Source of the DNA: Eutrigla gurnardus | Lineage: Eukaryota > Chordata > Actinopteri > Perciformes > Triglidae | Length of the DNA: 64,000 nucleotides | Direction of reading: 5' to 3' | Assembly (NCBI GenBank): GCA_963514095.1 | Contig: OY741269.1 | Coordinates: 23,985,420-24,049,419, forward strand | The notes under the pieces: generated by a model | Database searches by the model: none | Told to the model about the DNA's origin: nothing | The model's input: the letters and a program-made list of their open reading frames with translations, nothing else | In this document: positions 24,357-37,670 of the stretch, one piece after another | Position numbering within the stretch: the stretch's first letter is position 1 | Layout: each line of letters begins with the position of its first letter | Translations under genes and position numbers: made by a program

Positions 24357-27300
24357 TTATTGTGTATTGTGAATCCAGTAAGGGTATGTCTATAATTATG
24401 GATGAATATCAGATCATGCAAAAGTGAATGTCTTATTGTGCTGCTATGGTTGTCGTCCATGATGTAAGGGGTAAGCCAAACTCTGTGTAGAGTAATTTTT
24501 TGTATCACTTGTATAATGAATGTCAAAGATCACCTGCATTATTCTGTAAGGATATTCTGTATACCATATTGCCATGTTCACATAACAACATAAAGTAATT
24601 CAAACAAACAAACTGTTACGCGTTAAGTGTCCTTTCTGTATCCTATCAGAGTATTTATCAAGATATTGAATTCCAATAGGGCCTTAGATAACATGCCTAA
24701 TAGACTGTATATCAGACAATTGCCTATGAACTGTTGAACTGAAACCCATTAAGACTGGAATCAGGCCAGATGCTTTAAACCCTTGGACCACTTGCCAAGC
24801 TCGGATACCACTGGAATAATCTGCTAAATTACAGCCAGTGATCATCTCATGTTCCAACGCTCCCCTGAGGGCGAGGTGAAGATTGGAAAATAAGGCCCTG
24901 CGAATGCAAAGGCACAACTCGCAAGAGAGTCCATCAGTAGATTGTGAATGCAAACACACAGCCTTGACTCGGACCCATCTGGAAGAGTACCGACCAAATC
25001 TTAACTCGGAGGTGATGTCTTATGTCTGCACAGAAGAACACTATTAAACTCAGCCAGATGAAACACGGCTGGTGACCTTGTTTAAGTTCTCAAATGAGAA
25101 CGAGGTGGACAATGCCTCCATTGTGCAAGTTTAGCCAACTCTGTCTTTTGTGTAAAATGTCATTCTTGACAGAATTTTCTCCTGAGATGGCACTTAAGGA
25201 AAGTGACAGGCAAAGTGAGGCCGAGGCGCCACAATAATAGGCATTACAAAACAGGAGCGAACCCTTTGAATCATGCATCGAAAAAGAAAATTTGCTCTGT
25301 CCTACTTTTGATATTGCAGGTGAAATGTGCTCTTCCCTCAACTCTTAGCCTGTAACCGCCCCCTTTTCAGACAGTCCTCATGCAAACACTTAATGATCAA
25401 CTACAACATAATCATAATCACCGTGTTCATAATAGTGGAAAAGTAGAGAAAAGGTGCAAAAAAGGGACATGTATGTAATGCATACGTACTAGATGTACTA
25501 TCATTCAAGGTTTTTTCAGACACAATGAACTGTAATTACCAAGTCACTTCCTGAGAGCCTACTTGCCAGTTAGAAGTATGAAACCATGGTAACCAAAGGC
25601 AACCAATGGCAACCCCATGTGACCAAACAATGATTTGTGAGAATCGTGAAGTCTAAACTAATTTTAAAAATGCATTACTCCTAGGAAAGTGGAATCTTAT
25701 ACTTACATTGTAGCATTATCGATATTACAGAACCGTCCATTACAAACGCTGTCATTGCTATTGGGATATGCTGTGGGATATTTCGCCATTGTAGTTTCCA
25801 GTGTGTGCAATGAAATAGTATGCAACTTGTCCTTCTGACCACTGTCCTTGCAGGGCATAAAAAGCCAACGTTATCTGGAGGACGTTGCCACAGCGTCTGT
25901 AATATGTCTAGGTTAAAGGGAAGAACTTTGTGTTCGGCATAAGAGACAGAATGACGTCTTATTTGTGACCTTGCCAGCACTTAATAATCTATTCATAAGA
26001 TGACAGGTATTAATCTTTTACTGAGGGAATCAGGTATAGAGAAGATTCCCTCACAGCTATGGCTATTTTCTCTCTGACATCTTGAGGCATGGGGCCTGTA
26101 TTTGCCAGACTGCAAAATGTGATGGCATGATTAAAACTGTACAGCACGTTATTAATCATAAATGAGATGTCGATTTGTAGTAAAGCACAAAAACATTTCA
26201 GCAAAATAATGCTGAAGAGCAGCCTGCTTGAAGGCGTTCCCCTTCTGAAACATTTCCAGTCAACACAGATGTGATGAAGACATGTAACTAGAGCAGGAAG
26301 GGGGGATGTATTTCTCAAACCCTCAGACCACACCCATCTTTAAACTTGGCCTTGCCTTCATTTTTATCTCATCTACGCATCTCGATTGTGTGACTTTTTC
26401 TCTGTGTAAAAAAGACCCCATCGGTCCTGAAAATGCTGGCAGAAATATCCTTTTTAATTGCTTTAAAAGAAGAGTGTTATATGAGGCCTAAAAGGAGCCC
26501 ATACTGCGAACAATTATGCCATTATGCTATTATCGATTCATGCAATTCACGCAGTCCAGTAATTAGAGCTGATTTATAAATAAATCTATTGAAAGAGTTT
26601 AATTATCATCTTCTGAGCAATGCAAAAGGACATAGCCATAGATAAACAAGTTACATATTTAAATTATACTTTTGAAAAGAAGCCACAACTACGGTAAAAA
26701 CTATCAATAAGAAACATAACATGAAAACTGTGCAGCCAACCGCACGATTCGTGTTCATGAATTAAAGAACACCTGCCTGTCTAATCTTAATAAATCTAAA
26801 AGTAGCAGATAACACGCGCATGAATAATTGATATTGCAGCATCTATGCTAACCTCTGAACACCCAAAGCTAGCAGTAGCTCAGGAACAATTAGTCTGTGC
26901 GCTGGACTGATGGACATGAAAACATTACTTTGAGCCTAACAAGATGGATTTTCATGTGATCTGTTGATATTGCTGAGAATCCGTGCCAGGTAAACAATTA
27001 GCCATAAAACCTGCTCTAAACTAGAAACACGCTAAAAGTGAAAACTACTTTAGCAGGTTATTTCTTAAACAATTACTGTATTATACAGCCTGAGGAAAGA
27101 GCCTTTAAATGTTGATAAAAGGAACCATCTTTGATGACACAGTGATGTTCAGTGGGTCAGTTAGAAAAGATAGCTGTGAAGGAATCAAATAATAATAATA
27201 ATACATTTTATTTATGGTGGCCTTTCTAAAGACTCAAGGACACCGTACACTTAAAACAAGCCAATAAAGTTAAAACAGTTAAAAAGCAAAATAAAAAGAA

Positions 27301-30300
27301 TAGATCAAATGAAATGAAACAAAAACAATATATCCGTGAATTTGATAAAGAAAGAAAGTGGAGTTAAGTGGGAAAGGCCAGCCAGTTGTGTTTTAAGGGA
27401 GGTTTTAAAGCCGGGGACAAGAGAATAATGTGACAATGGTACAGTGTATATTTATGCATTCAATTGTAATAGGCTACAGAGCCCATGTTCATTGTAATGA
27501 AAGATACTTGTCAAACAATCCACAGGTGTAACTGGAGCTCTATGGCACAGAGGAATAGGGAATACCACATTAGGCTTTTGCATGGAAAATACTTGCCTTA
27601 GTATATCATTGTTGGTTTTGGTCTTTTAGATGAATTTCTTGACAATAACAAATAGCATAGCCTATCACCAACAACTAGATCCTAGATCCAAGTCAGATAA
27701 ATGTGCCGAGCAGAGTCTTGTTTATTTTCTTCAAATTGGATTTGAAGAATTCCTCTAACTGTTCATCCACGGTGCATCAGTTACGTTCTGTTATAATGTC
27801 TTAAGTGGAGTTAGTTTAGATCTTGTTAAAGATTCAGAAAGGGCGAGGTTGCAAAATCAGTCCATGAAACAAAATTCAATTGAGTATTCTATGTAAACCT
27901 AGTCTTGAACACCATAGACAGGTGAGGTATAGAGTATAGAAGAGGGTATTCAGAATTTGCCATGTTCACTGCTCTCTGAGCGGCAGTCAGCATCTGCACT
28001 CACTTGGAAAAACAACATCTCAACCACTGCTTCAATTTTAAAGAGCAGCTGTGCAACATACTGCACAAACAGATTCAATGACTATTCTCCCTCGTTGCTA
28101 TGCTTGTTATTTTATATTCAGCATGAAAAGCAATTAATCCCTAGACTTCTTTACATAAAAAACAGAAAATGGGATTTTGAAAGTGTATAATGTAATTATT
28201 ATAGAGCGACAAATACTGTCTTTTGAGTAAGTTAGACAGCTGTCAAATGCCAGGCTGATAGAACAAATCACTGGGAGCTATGTATTACAATTATCATTCT
28301 TACAATCTTTGGTGGGCTCTCATGTGAGGCTACATTCTGATGTAAACAACTTAAACATTATATATGCCCATTGTGATTCCTATCATCACTGTTCAGGCAG
28401 ATGTGGCATCTCATGGTCAAACCTTTTCATGAGGAACATACAAACAGCGTAATAACTCAAATAGTTTATCTGATGTCGGTTTCATTTCATGAAAAAACAA
28501 TCTCATCAATTCATCTCTTTCATTTCGTGAGAGATGATAAGCATAAATGAGATGTGTCAAAACTGCAGTAGCTTCAATAAGCACACAAGATATTAACAAA
28601 CGCTACATTAAATTAAATCAGACGGATATCCACGTATTACAAGATGGTTATGTTGATGGCATTATTTTTACAGTGGGAAATAGAGGGGACAAATCCACCT
28701 CGGCATGTATATGTAATGAGTATGAATCATTTGACATTTGACAAATTGATTCAACTCAGCTTTCAACTCAACAGTTGAACTGCACACTTCTGTCTCATTC
28801 GTCTCTTTATATAGTCTGAAAAGCATCTAGTTTAGAGAACCAAGAGTATGATTACAAAAACATATACCTGAAAAAAAAGCCCTGAGTGAAGACAGACATC
28901 TCAATTTCACAAACGAATTACAGGAAAGGAGTCGTTTTCCTGTTGCACTCAATTATCTTTGTTAGGCAAATACAGTAACTGGAAACAGTTGCAACTACTG
29001 TAGTCATGTGTTGTTTGAAAATAAAATGAGGTTCATTCAGAGGCAGAAATGCCACAAAACAACTCTTTAAGTCCTAAAAATCTAAACATCACCAGCAAAG
29101 CAAAAGTGAAATTAGCCTTTAACTACCAATGCTAAAATGCTTTATACCCTGTATTTGTATTGAAGCAACATACAAATGTTAAAACCTAAAAGCTGTGCAC
29201 ATATTATGATGTATTATTATGTCCCTGAAAATGATTGGAAATGTGCTTCTTTGTCGCTCTCTCTGCAATTTGATGGGCTGATGTGAAGCGCCTCTTCACT
29301 CAATTCAGAATCTGTATAAATGGAGACCTACTTTCAGCAGAGCCCGATGGAATGGTTTGAGGGTATTCATGTAAAACAAGCACCGAGTCCTGACAAATGG
29401 CTACAGGATATTTTATTTGGTGTAACAAAGCATGTACTGACACATCAGACAACAGCTCAATGAAGCTACCATCACTTGTTGCTCCACATAAAATAAGTGT
29501 TTTTCCATTCGCCAGTGTTTTTATTCAGACAAAGAGATTTTAATAAAGCAAACAGGTAAAGAAAATCTCAATCGAGGTGAGAAAGTTGATGTATCGATAA
29601 AAATAATGAATGCATGAAAGACAAATTATTATCTTTTGTCTGGTTAGTGGAAAATAGATATAATAGAGAGTTCAGAGGCAAAAACTGTGCTTGCATTATT
29701 ACAGAGGACTCATCTGTGTTTGTGAAATGACATGTCCTAATCAAAAATCTTAAATAAATACATGTTTAAAGCAAAAATAAAAATTCATGTGTAAAAGTGA
29801 CGCTATTGTAATACAATTGTCCAATTAAAAACACTTATACCATCTAAAACTACTGCTTTAAATTACAATTTGATATTTCTGAGGGATAAAATCATCCAAA
29901 AAATATGTTCCATGTACGTGTGACAGATAGCCGACCTTATCTCCATGCCAGCACAAATCCTCTAGCACACCATGACTGCTGAAATATAATGGGGAGGTGA
30001 AAATGGAAAAGAAAATCCAATCTGGATCATCTAAGGTGGCATCTCATGTGAATTATTGCCAGCTGACCAGAATAATATATCCCAACATCGCAAATTTGAC
30101 TCAAACCAAGAAATGTGGTGATAATTGATATTATAGCAACTATAACTATATGCATTGCACTTAAGATCCAATGTTTTACATTTTCTAATTATATTCAATA
30201 TTGCACAGCTGATATTGAAATATTTCTTTTCGTAGAAGTATTGTCTTCAAAAACGCCAGGCTACTGTATATCACTTCTGTGATGAATCAACATCCACGTT

Positions 30301-30660
30301 GAGAAAAAACAAAGTCATGACATCAAACTCAAACTCAGGGTTGATTTAATATTTCTCTTTTTTCTAAACAGGGAGGCAGCAGTGTGTGAAAAGGTGAACA
30401 GAATTAAGTGAATGATCATACAGGTGGTGATGCACTCGAGGGGACAGTGGTTCATATGTTCATAAAGTCTTTCCTGCTAAATTCCTATATGTCCTGCTGT
30501 TGACAATCAGAGACGAATACTGACCTCTGCTGTAGCTGCTGTGCTAAGACAAGCACCCGAAGTGAACAACGATGCACTGTGCCGGCGGTGAGCAGTCGTA
30601 TGTGGATGTGCACCTCAGGACTTTTCATATGAAAGAATTTTGTCATCCATCCTTATGTCC
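23850..30660. other. 6.8-kb intergenic region
   Basis: It holds the receptor 3' UTR on the left and the dynlt2b 3' UTR on the right. It includes a GT run at 24195-24210, a (TA)n run near 24321-24349, and a probable interspersed-repeat fragment at 27185-27440 (TAATAATAATAATACATTTT, then a GCCTTTCTAAAGACTCAAGG block typical of fish repeats). Frames longer than 60 codons show no recognisable family. Confidence 0.4.
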
Positions 30661-32999
30661 TCAGTAGTAATAGCTTCCGAAAACTGCCACCACACAGAAC
30701 AAGCTGTCCTGTACCCAGGAGTAAAACAAAGTTTTACTTATTTAATTGATTTAAAAAAAGATGTGTATTTGAGGCGAAGGCAAAGGCACCTACATTTATG
30801 AAAACATCCTCTGCATAGTTGTCTGTGTCCGCATCCCACAAACACCTTGAAGACATCCTGGTGAAACAGATGAGAAGGTCTGAACTACTTTTGCTACTTT
30901 GAAACCATAAAGCAAAATGGACGCAGCAAAAAAGGCAAGGAAACATTCATATGAATCATTGAATGGCCATTTTTCCTGGAATCCTAAAATATCTCAGTAA
31001 TACTTTAAAATAAGTAACATTTCTTGTGTCACTCAGTTGATAAGATTACTGCTGTAAAAAAATACTGGATAATCTACAACCTCAAGCAAAATGCAACTGC
31101 AGGGCAGCAGCAAGGTAATACAAATATTGCTATAGAAATGGTTCCCACACATTTTTAATTTTCAAGTGTAGGCAATATAAATTGAAGCGGCAAAGTTATC
31201 GGGCAAGCATGAAATATGTGCCGACACTGACAGCCTGATGAGTGGCCTTTTGGTTTTCTTGAAGCTTTTTCCCTTTAGCATGGCCGAAAGCCGCTTCCCC
31301 ATGTTACCACCTTCAAAAGGTTTTGAAGAGTCCACATACAGCAAGACCAGGGTCTGCCTCTCTTGAATTATGTATCATATTAGTCGTCCAAGCCATACAT
31401 TATTAAGCATGCTCTTCCCAGGCATCTGTGGATAAGCAAACTGCCAGTTCTTGCTAACTTTACTCTTAAGACATTCCCGACAATGTGTTGCATACGTCAA
31501 TGTGCATCATGTGATAGTTTCGGAGGTCAAGCAGCAGAGTGGGAGATTCTGAATTGAAAAGTAACTAAAGGAATGCATTTTGGGTAACATTACCTGGATT
31601 TTTCTAATTTCATAATGTTTCCAGGAATTTCATGACCATGGGAACACAGTGCAGTAATACTATTAGAGATACTCTTTAATATAAAGCTGTAATTGCATTG
31701 CTGGTCTTTTGGGTTATATTGCAGCTTGAGCATCCATAATGCATAATACATTTTAAAACACATCCTCCAATTTGGCTCAATTGTATCTCCATCACTGAAG
31801 AGTTGATCGTAAGATGGGACTATCTAAATTTAGTGGTTTTACAAATTGCTAACTTTGTTTACCACTATTAAATATTCACTCACTTGACTCCTTGTCCTCG
31901 TTGTTCTGCAATGACCACTTGCACGACCAGCTTGTATCTGTCAAACCCCTTATCTGTTGGGGGGAAAAGTATTAATTTGGGGTGTTTCAGTACTTTAGTC
32001 AGTTGTCTTGACAATCGGGAGGTAAGCGTGTATAAAACAGTCAATGAGACATTTCCAAACTAATAAAGGTTTACCCAAAAGGACATGTTCAAGTAACAAC
32101 CACAACTTGTAGTTTTGTGTTTCTGTTTTATTTTGTTGGCGGATCATTTTGATTGCTGTGTATTATGTCACACTAACACTGCAGTTCTGTTGCTATTTAA
32201 TTGGAGATATTAAATCAGACTGTGAGTTAACACAACTGAGTATCACCTTATTCATATAGGTGTTTGGATGACCACTTTAACTTATTGTTTCTGAACAACA
32301 CATTCAATTTACAACATTTCTGGACTGCTCTGTCCTTCTAAGTAGAGAGGAATAAGGCATCACTCACTCTTCACTTTGTCCTTAATGCATTCTGCCAGTG
32401 AGCAGGACAGCTCCTGGACTTCCTCTGGGTTGTACTGCATCCCGGACAATCGCTCCCTAACAATTTCACGAATGCACTCCTTCACGATGGCTGGCTTGAA
32501 CCTGGGGGAGTTAACAGTGAACAACAAGGCAGGATATTGAATGCAACAGGTCACAGTGGCCACAAGTGATATTCCTCTCAGTTTAGGTTACAGAGCTGGA
32601 GCAGTCTCTTAATAAATGCTTAAAAAATGGTTGCATTTTTACTGCTGGTCCCCACTATCCCCCCATCGTCCTTGCGGTTGGATTAAGTTAACGTTAAATC
32701 AACTGACTAACGTCCATCAGCTACCTAGAGTATTGACGCCAAACGTGACAACATTCACGTCATTTCACTATCGTCAGTCCATTTAGCCAATGCTGCTAAT
32801 GTAACGCTAGTAAACGTGAGCTTTATACTGTGAAAAGTAGCGCTTAAATAGTGGATAACGTAGCTAACAAAAGCATTCGTAAGCAATGAACTCGCTGGCT
32901 GAAAGCTAACTACCCGTAATTAATTACAATTTAACGACTCCGACAAACTCACTTGTACTGATGATTAGGTCGTATGAGGTACGTATCGGATCCCTCCAT
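30661..32999 (-). CDS. dynlt2b: dynein light chain Tctex-type 2B (Tctex1 domain), 5 exons
   Basis: It is a Tctex1-type light chain (also called TCTEX1D2) of the dynein-2 motor, which drives retrograde transport in cilia. Minus-strand coding exons: 32999-32953, 32501-32368, 31953-31884, 30857-30794 and 30708-30661, all GT-AG with matching phases (2, 1, 2, 0), giving 120 aa (human about 142, with a longer N-terminus). The order of motifs follows the family: YLIRPNHQYKFKP, IVKECIREIVRERL, IKDKVKNKGFDRYK, LVVQVVIAEQRGQG, RCLWDADTDNYAEDVFIN, and the final DSLFCVVAVFGSYYY, which is the closing beta strand of Tctex1 folds. The start at 32999 gives MEGSDTYLIRP; no better upstream ATG is in frame. No damage is seen. 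Confidence 0.95.
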
Positions 33000-33257
33000 C
33001 GCATGTCAATAGTATAACGCTAGCCACAACAAGGGAGATGAGTTATAGAAGACACTTGCTAACATGCTAATCTTTGTAGAGTTGCAGCCGTTACCATAGT
33101 GACTCATTTCTCTACTTTCCGGTTTCAAAATAAGAGTACGGTAAATAGGTTTGTACTGTTATGTCGTAACCTACTCTAAACAGCAAATTGTTAAGTATTT
33201 CTTTCACGTTTACCCATATAAGAGTCTTGTGCAGCTCATTTTTTAAATTCAATTGTT

Positions 33258-33326
<69 letters not shown>

Positions 33327-34788
33327 TTAAATAGGTTAATCCTCCAACAGAAAGTCTATGATGCTGAAATACTAGTAGCCTAATGGATTTTGAGTTAAGG
33401 ATGTTAGAAGATCAAGAACTCTAAAGGTCATGTTTCGTTCTATTCATAACTTGTTTTAATTTTTAATTTTTGTTTTTCATTTCTCAGACATGGAGATGTT
33501 GCCGAAACCTTATAGCCTACCTGAGACAAATCACATCTGTCTCTTACTATCCCAATATGTATGTATTTCTGTGTTTATCACTAATGTGTCAGAGGAATTA
33601 ATCATCTTGTCATTGTTCACATTTTTAATTTTTTTTTTTTTTTTTTTTAGACAAAGACAGCCTTTGGTTTCATTTTCTTCTAAAACAACACTATTGCCTC
33701 CACCATTTCTTACAATTCACCCCTGTCCCTTACTCCAACATGGAAATTGGGAGGGTTGGTATCTAGAGATGTAACAGAGCCAATTCATGCAGTCTTCATC
33801 ATGATTTCTGACCTCCTCTGCTTTCAAGGCCAGGCAATTTACAACATACTCTAATTTGGCTTCACTCAGCTGAGAAAAGCAGCACAATAGTGCTACAGTA
33901 TGATTGCAGGTGCAAATTAAGACCCCTTGTCCTGGCTTTAAAGATCAGTCTTTGGTAACAGCAGGGATTGCTTGAGCACATTCTCCTCATACTCATCATT
34001 CTCCCATCTTTGCTTGCTTTGTCGTGGATAGGAAGGCTGGTTTTAAATCACACAAAATGAAAGGGAAACAACAGTAAGCTATTTTCCACAGTAGGCCTAC
34101 ACTGAATCAAACCCTCAGGTGTTTGATCAGGTATCTCATATGGGCCAATTTTAACTATTTATATAATACCAAGGGTTTTTCCCTTAGCTGCAACAGCAGC
34201 TACATCCTATGCAGAGCCAAAATGCAAACATTCTATTTAAAATACATATGAAGATTTATTAGAATAATTAAAGGACTCATTTTGAATTCCGGATCAATTG
34301 TTCTTGTGTCAAAAAGCCAGAGGGGTAAACATTGTGCTGCTAATGGTTGAACATGGTGTGACGCACTACATTCAGTATTGATCTGCATTATCTATGCACC
34401 CATAATGAGGGGTGGATACGAAGAGCAGTAATGGAATTAAGCTCTATTTGAACGTTAAATTCGTTTTTTTCCTGGTAATTTATCTGCGTGGGAAATAGGT
34501 GTGGCGTGTGAGCGTGAACAGGTTGAAATTCATGCGTCTCAATGCGTGAGACTTGAGAGCCCTGCTGTTTGCACCATATAGGCATTATATAAACAGAAAG
34601 GTTCAAACTGGACTCAAAGCACACGAGAAAGAGGTATTTGGGAGCTACTTTCTCTATATGTCAATTATGATGACAGTCAAATGACCTCCGCAAATGTATC
34701 ATGTATTTTAATAAAAACAAGAAAACATTATTATGTTTTCATCTAAGACGGAAAACGGAACCATAACAAACGTCCCATTCGCTAGAAT
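33000..34788. other. intergenic between dynlt2b and the first RTP gene
   Basis: The left end, with TTTCCGGTTTC near 33117, should hold the dynlt2b promoter. It includes a (TTG)n run and a T-rich run near 33629-33648. No gene is supported in it. Confidence 0.45.
33258..33325. repeat. (TTG)n microsatellite
   Basis: About 22 TTG units. Confidence 0.97.
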
Positions 34789-34848
34789 CGAAACTTAAGG
34801 AAACCAGGTTCTCACTCTAGTTTCGTTTTTCCTCAAACCCTATAAATA
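34789..34848 (+). promoter_or_regulatory. interferon-type promoter of the first RTP gene
   Basis: In order: CGAAACTTAAGGAAAC (34789-34804), an ISRE-like AGTTTCGTTTTTCC (34819-34832; the reverse complement is one base off GAAANNGAAACT), and a TATA box CTATAAATA (34840-34848), about 110 bases before the ATG. The first motif recurs exactly upstream of the second RTP gene. Interferon induction is inferred from the motifs and from the known behaviour of RTP genes. Confidence 0.75.
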
Positions 34849-34956
34849 CAATCACAGTCTCGCAAGCTCGGCGTGGCAACAAGTCATTCCAACAAGTTGG
34901 TCAGGTCAGCTGTTTCGTCTCTTTATCAGCGCAACTGGCACACGCACGCACGCACG

Positions 34957-35931
34957 ATGGCACAGCTGGAGTGGGCGCGCATCTTCCAGGGTAAAGCAAA
35001 GGATCTTAAAGACTCCTGGAGTCTGGATTTTGATGAAAGTCTCACGCTGGACAGCCACAAACCGGGCTGGAAGAAGGCAATCGTGACCACCAGCGCAAGG
35101 TGAGCGTGTTGAACTGCAGTTAAATACTGGATTTGTTTATTTATTCATGTTTTATTTGGGTTCATATGCATTAGTGTGTTCGCCTATGTACATGCACTAA
35201 GCTGTGTAAGCAAAATTCGCACATTTTGGTGACCAAAAAAACATACTGGTCCACACAATACATTTTAGGAGAGATAAGGGTCAGGTTAGGTTTAAGGACA
35301 TACATGTAAGTTAATGTCATGTCCAGTGTGTAGGTTATAGTCAAGCTTGTATTTGTAAAGAAGAAATAATGCAATCATTAAAATGGTTAAAAAGAAAAAA
35401 AAAGATTCTGGAAACAGGATGGGGTATATATTAGATGTCTCCCTCTCTTATTGTTTTAGTTTTTGCATAAGTCACCGATTTGGGATTTGAAAACCATTTC
35501 CAATGTTTCTATAGCTGGAACTTTAGTTTCCAGTGTCACCTTGGTTTGTTGTCATGTAATTAAAGGGCCTCTTGTCATTTTTTTAAAGGTTCAGATGCAG
35601 CGATTGTAGAAGAGGGTGGTCTTCCAACAACGTGAGGGTGGTCTGCCACATGCGCCTGGCATTCAGGCAGGGCGTCGCCAAGGTGAGGCCCTTCCGTCAG
35701 AACTGCAAGGTGTGCAGCGAAGGTCCAATGGAGAAGCCCAGCATCGAATCAGGGAACATCAGCACCCTCCTGGACAATCTGGTGGAGAAGATCAGAATAA
35801 AATGCTACAATGAAGATCTGGGCAAGAAGAAGAAGAGTTTCAGAAGCTATGATGGCGAACGCCCCCATGAGTCTGCTCATTGTGAGGCCTGTATGCAAGG
35901 CGCCTGTCCAAAGAATAAGTCTTTTTATTAA
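34957..35931 (+). CDS. receptor-transporting protein (RTP-like, 3CxxC zinc domain), copy 1
   Basis: RTPs are zinc-binding proteins that help traffic chemosensory receptors; several are interferon-induced antiviral effectors. Exons 34957-35099 and 35589-35931 join in phase 2, giving 161 aa. The start MAQLEWARIFQ matches copy 2 and sits at a normal distance from the TATA box; the in-frame ATG 28 codons upstream lies only about 25 bases past the TATA box. Three CxxC pairs are visible: CSDC (51-54), CKVC (87-90) and CEAC (146-149), in the RTP context RFRCSDCRRGWSS and RPFRQNCKVC. The protein ends 12 residues after the last pair, so the C-terminal membrane helix of mammalian RTP1-4 is absent. A tandem paralogue follows 0.9 kb downstream. 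The subfamily (RTP3- or RTP4-like) cannot be settled here. Confidence 0.9.
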
Positions 35932-36123
35932 AAGTCACTGTCATTCTGTTACATTGTGTTCTTATATGTTATGGTATACTGTGAATGTGTTGTTGTTGTT
36001 CAGTGCATAAGCTTACTTCTTGTTCTCAGTTTTCTTTCAAATAATTATCTGTCTGCTCAAAAGCATTAAACCATTCAACTTATTACAAACAGAAATGTAA
36101 TAGATAAATGCATACAGAAAATA

Positions 36124-36129
36124 AATAAA
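36124..36129 (+). promoter_or_regulatory. poly(A) signal of RTP copy 1
   Basis: AATAAA about 190 bases after the stop codon; an ATTAAA also lies near 36064. Confidence 0.5.
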
Positions 36130-36684
36130 ATGTTTTTGAGATTAACGGTGTGGGTATTTTCTGTTTTCAAATATATTGGATTAATTTATTTATTATTTGT
36201 ATAAAGAAGTCACTATACTTTTAAAAATGTTTTTATAATTTGGACATGTGCTGGTAAGGATTAAATAAAATGGGATATTGTATACAGTAAATACATACCG
36301 AGAAGACGAGGCAGCCTATCACCAGCAAGTGGCAGTGTTTTCATGAATACCACAAGAACATTTTTCAGTTTCATTTCTCGTGCAGTCCTTCACCATAAGA
36401 GCTTGGACGTGTTTATAAAACACATAAAGTCAGCAGTCGTATTTCAGTTAATCAACACTAATCAGATGAATATATGTGTTTCAGTCAACTATACAACCTT
36501 CTGTATAAACCCAAACACACAAATATGCTACTGTTTAATTACATGAGCTTTCCCTTCTCTAAATGTTTATGAATAGGCTACCATGTATTGATCCTTACTA
36601 ATATTTGGTATATGCTTAACATTTGTCCCCATTTAAAACAACCATGTCGTTCCCTCCATTGAATTCATAGCACAACACTAGACC

Positions 36685-36728
36685 CGAAACTTAAGGAAAC
36701 ACTGGATTCAACTTTAAGTTTCATTTTC
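36685..36728 (+). promoter_or_regulatory. interferon-type promoter of the second RTP gene
   Basis: CGAAACTTAAGGAAAC at 36685-36700 is identical to the motif upstream of copy 1. It is followed by AGTTTCATTTTC (36717-36728), whose reverse complement GAAAATGAAACT is a perfect ISRE. The spacing between the two motifs (32 bases start to start) is close to copy 1 (30). No clear TATA box follows. Confidence 0.8.
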
Positions 36729-36810
36729 ATTTTTCAAGTAAGCTGTTGTACAAATCAGCTGTCAGTGTTTTGTTTCCTCTTCAGTCCTCAGCACCGCTTG
36801 CACTGACAGG

Positions 36811-37597
36811 ATGGCACAGTCGGAGTGGACACACATCTTCCGGATGAAAACTGAAAATCTTAAACAAGGAGACTCCTGGTGTCTCCAGTTTGATGAAAAG
36901 ATTGTGCCTGACAGCCCGGACTTCGGCTGGGAGCAGTACATCAGGAACACATCTGCAAGGTTGGTAATTGGACTATTTATCACTGTTGTTGCTGGATATA
37001 CAGTATGGCATTAGGTTAATATAAATGATAGTTTAGATGATGCATTTGGTTTATTAAGGTTTGCCTTTCAGTATATGTACTTGACAAAAAGCTGTGGTGA
37101 GGATATGGATCAGGTTGTGGTTAAAGAAATTAATCAGTTAATGATAAGTCCAGCTTGGTGAAAGTTTGATTATTTTAGAGTTAAATCTGTATCGGCTTGA
37201 AGAGTGTCATTTTTTTACCGGACCAGTTCAGACTTTCTTTGACTCTGCTCCTCTGTCATTGTCAAGGTTCAAATGCTCCATGTGTGGAAGAAGCTGGCCT
37301 TCCAACCGGGTCATGGTTGTCTTCCACATGAAGCTCACTTCTGGGCAGGGCGTCGTCAAGGCGAGGCCCTTCCGTCAGAACTGCAAGATGTGCAGCGCAG
37401 CTCCAATGGAGAAGCCCAGCATAGAATCGGAGAACATCGACATCCTCCTGGAGAATCTGGTGGAGAAGATCAGAATCAAATGCTACCATGAAGACCTGGG
37501 GAAAGGAAACAGGCCTTTCGTAAGCCTGGATGTCAAAAGTCCACATGAGCCTGCCCATTGTGAGGCCTGTATGCAAGGCATCTGTACAAGGAATTGA
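36811..37597 (+). CDS. receptor-transporting protein (RTP-like, 3CxxC zinc domain), copy 2
   Basis: This is a tandem paralogue of the gene at 34957. Exons 36811-36959 and 37267-37597 (donor GTTGGT, acceptor GTCAAG) join in phase 2, giving 159 aa. It shares MAQ-EW at the start, RFKCSMCGRSWPSNRV (first CxxC, residues 53-56), RPFRQNCKMC and HCEACMQGICTRN with CEAC as the third pair. The middle block PMEKPSIES-NI--LL-NLVEKIRIKCY-EDLGK is almost the same in both copies, while the N-terminal exon has diverged more. It also lacks a C-terminal membrane anchor. The ISRE lies 83 bases upstream of the ATG. Confidence 0.9.
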
Positions 37598-37664
37598 GCT
37601 TATTCTAGTCCTGCTCACTGTGTTAAGTGTCCTGAGATGACATCTGTTGTGATATGACACTATA

Positions 37665-37670
37665 AATAAA
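37665..37670 (+). promoter_or_regulatory. poly(A) signal of RTP copy 2
   Basis: AATAAA 68 bases after the stop codon. Confidence 0.6.

Noticed and set aside
37262..37660. Minus-strand 132-codon frame
   Set aside because: It is the antisense of the second exon of RTP copy 2.
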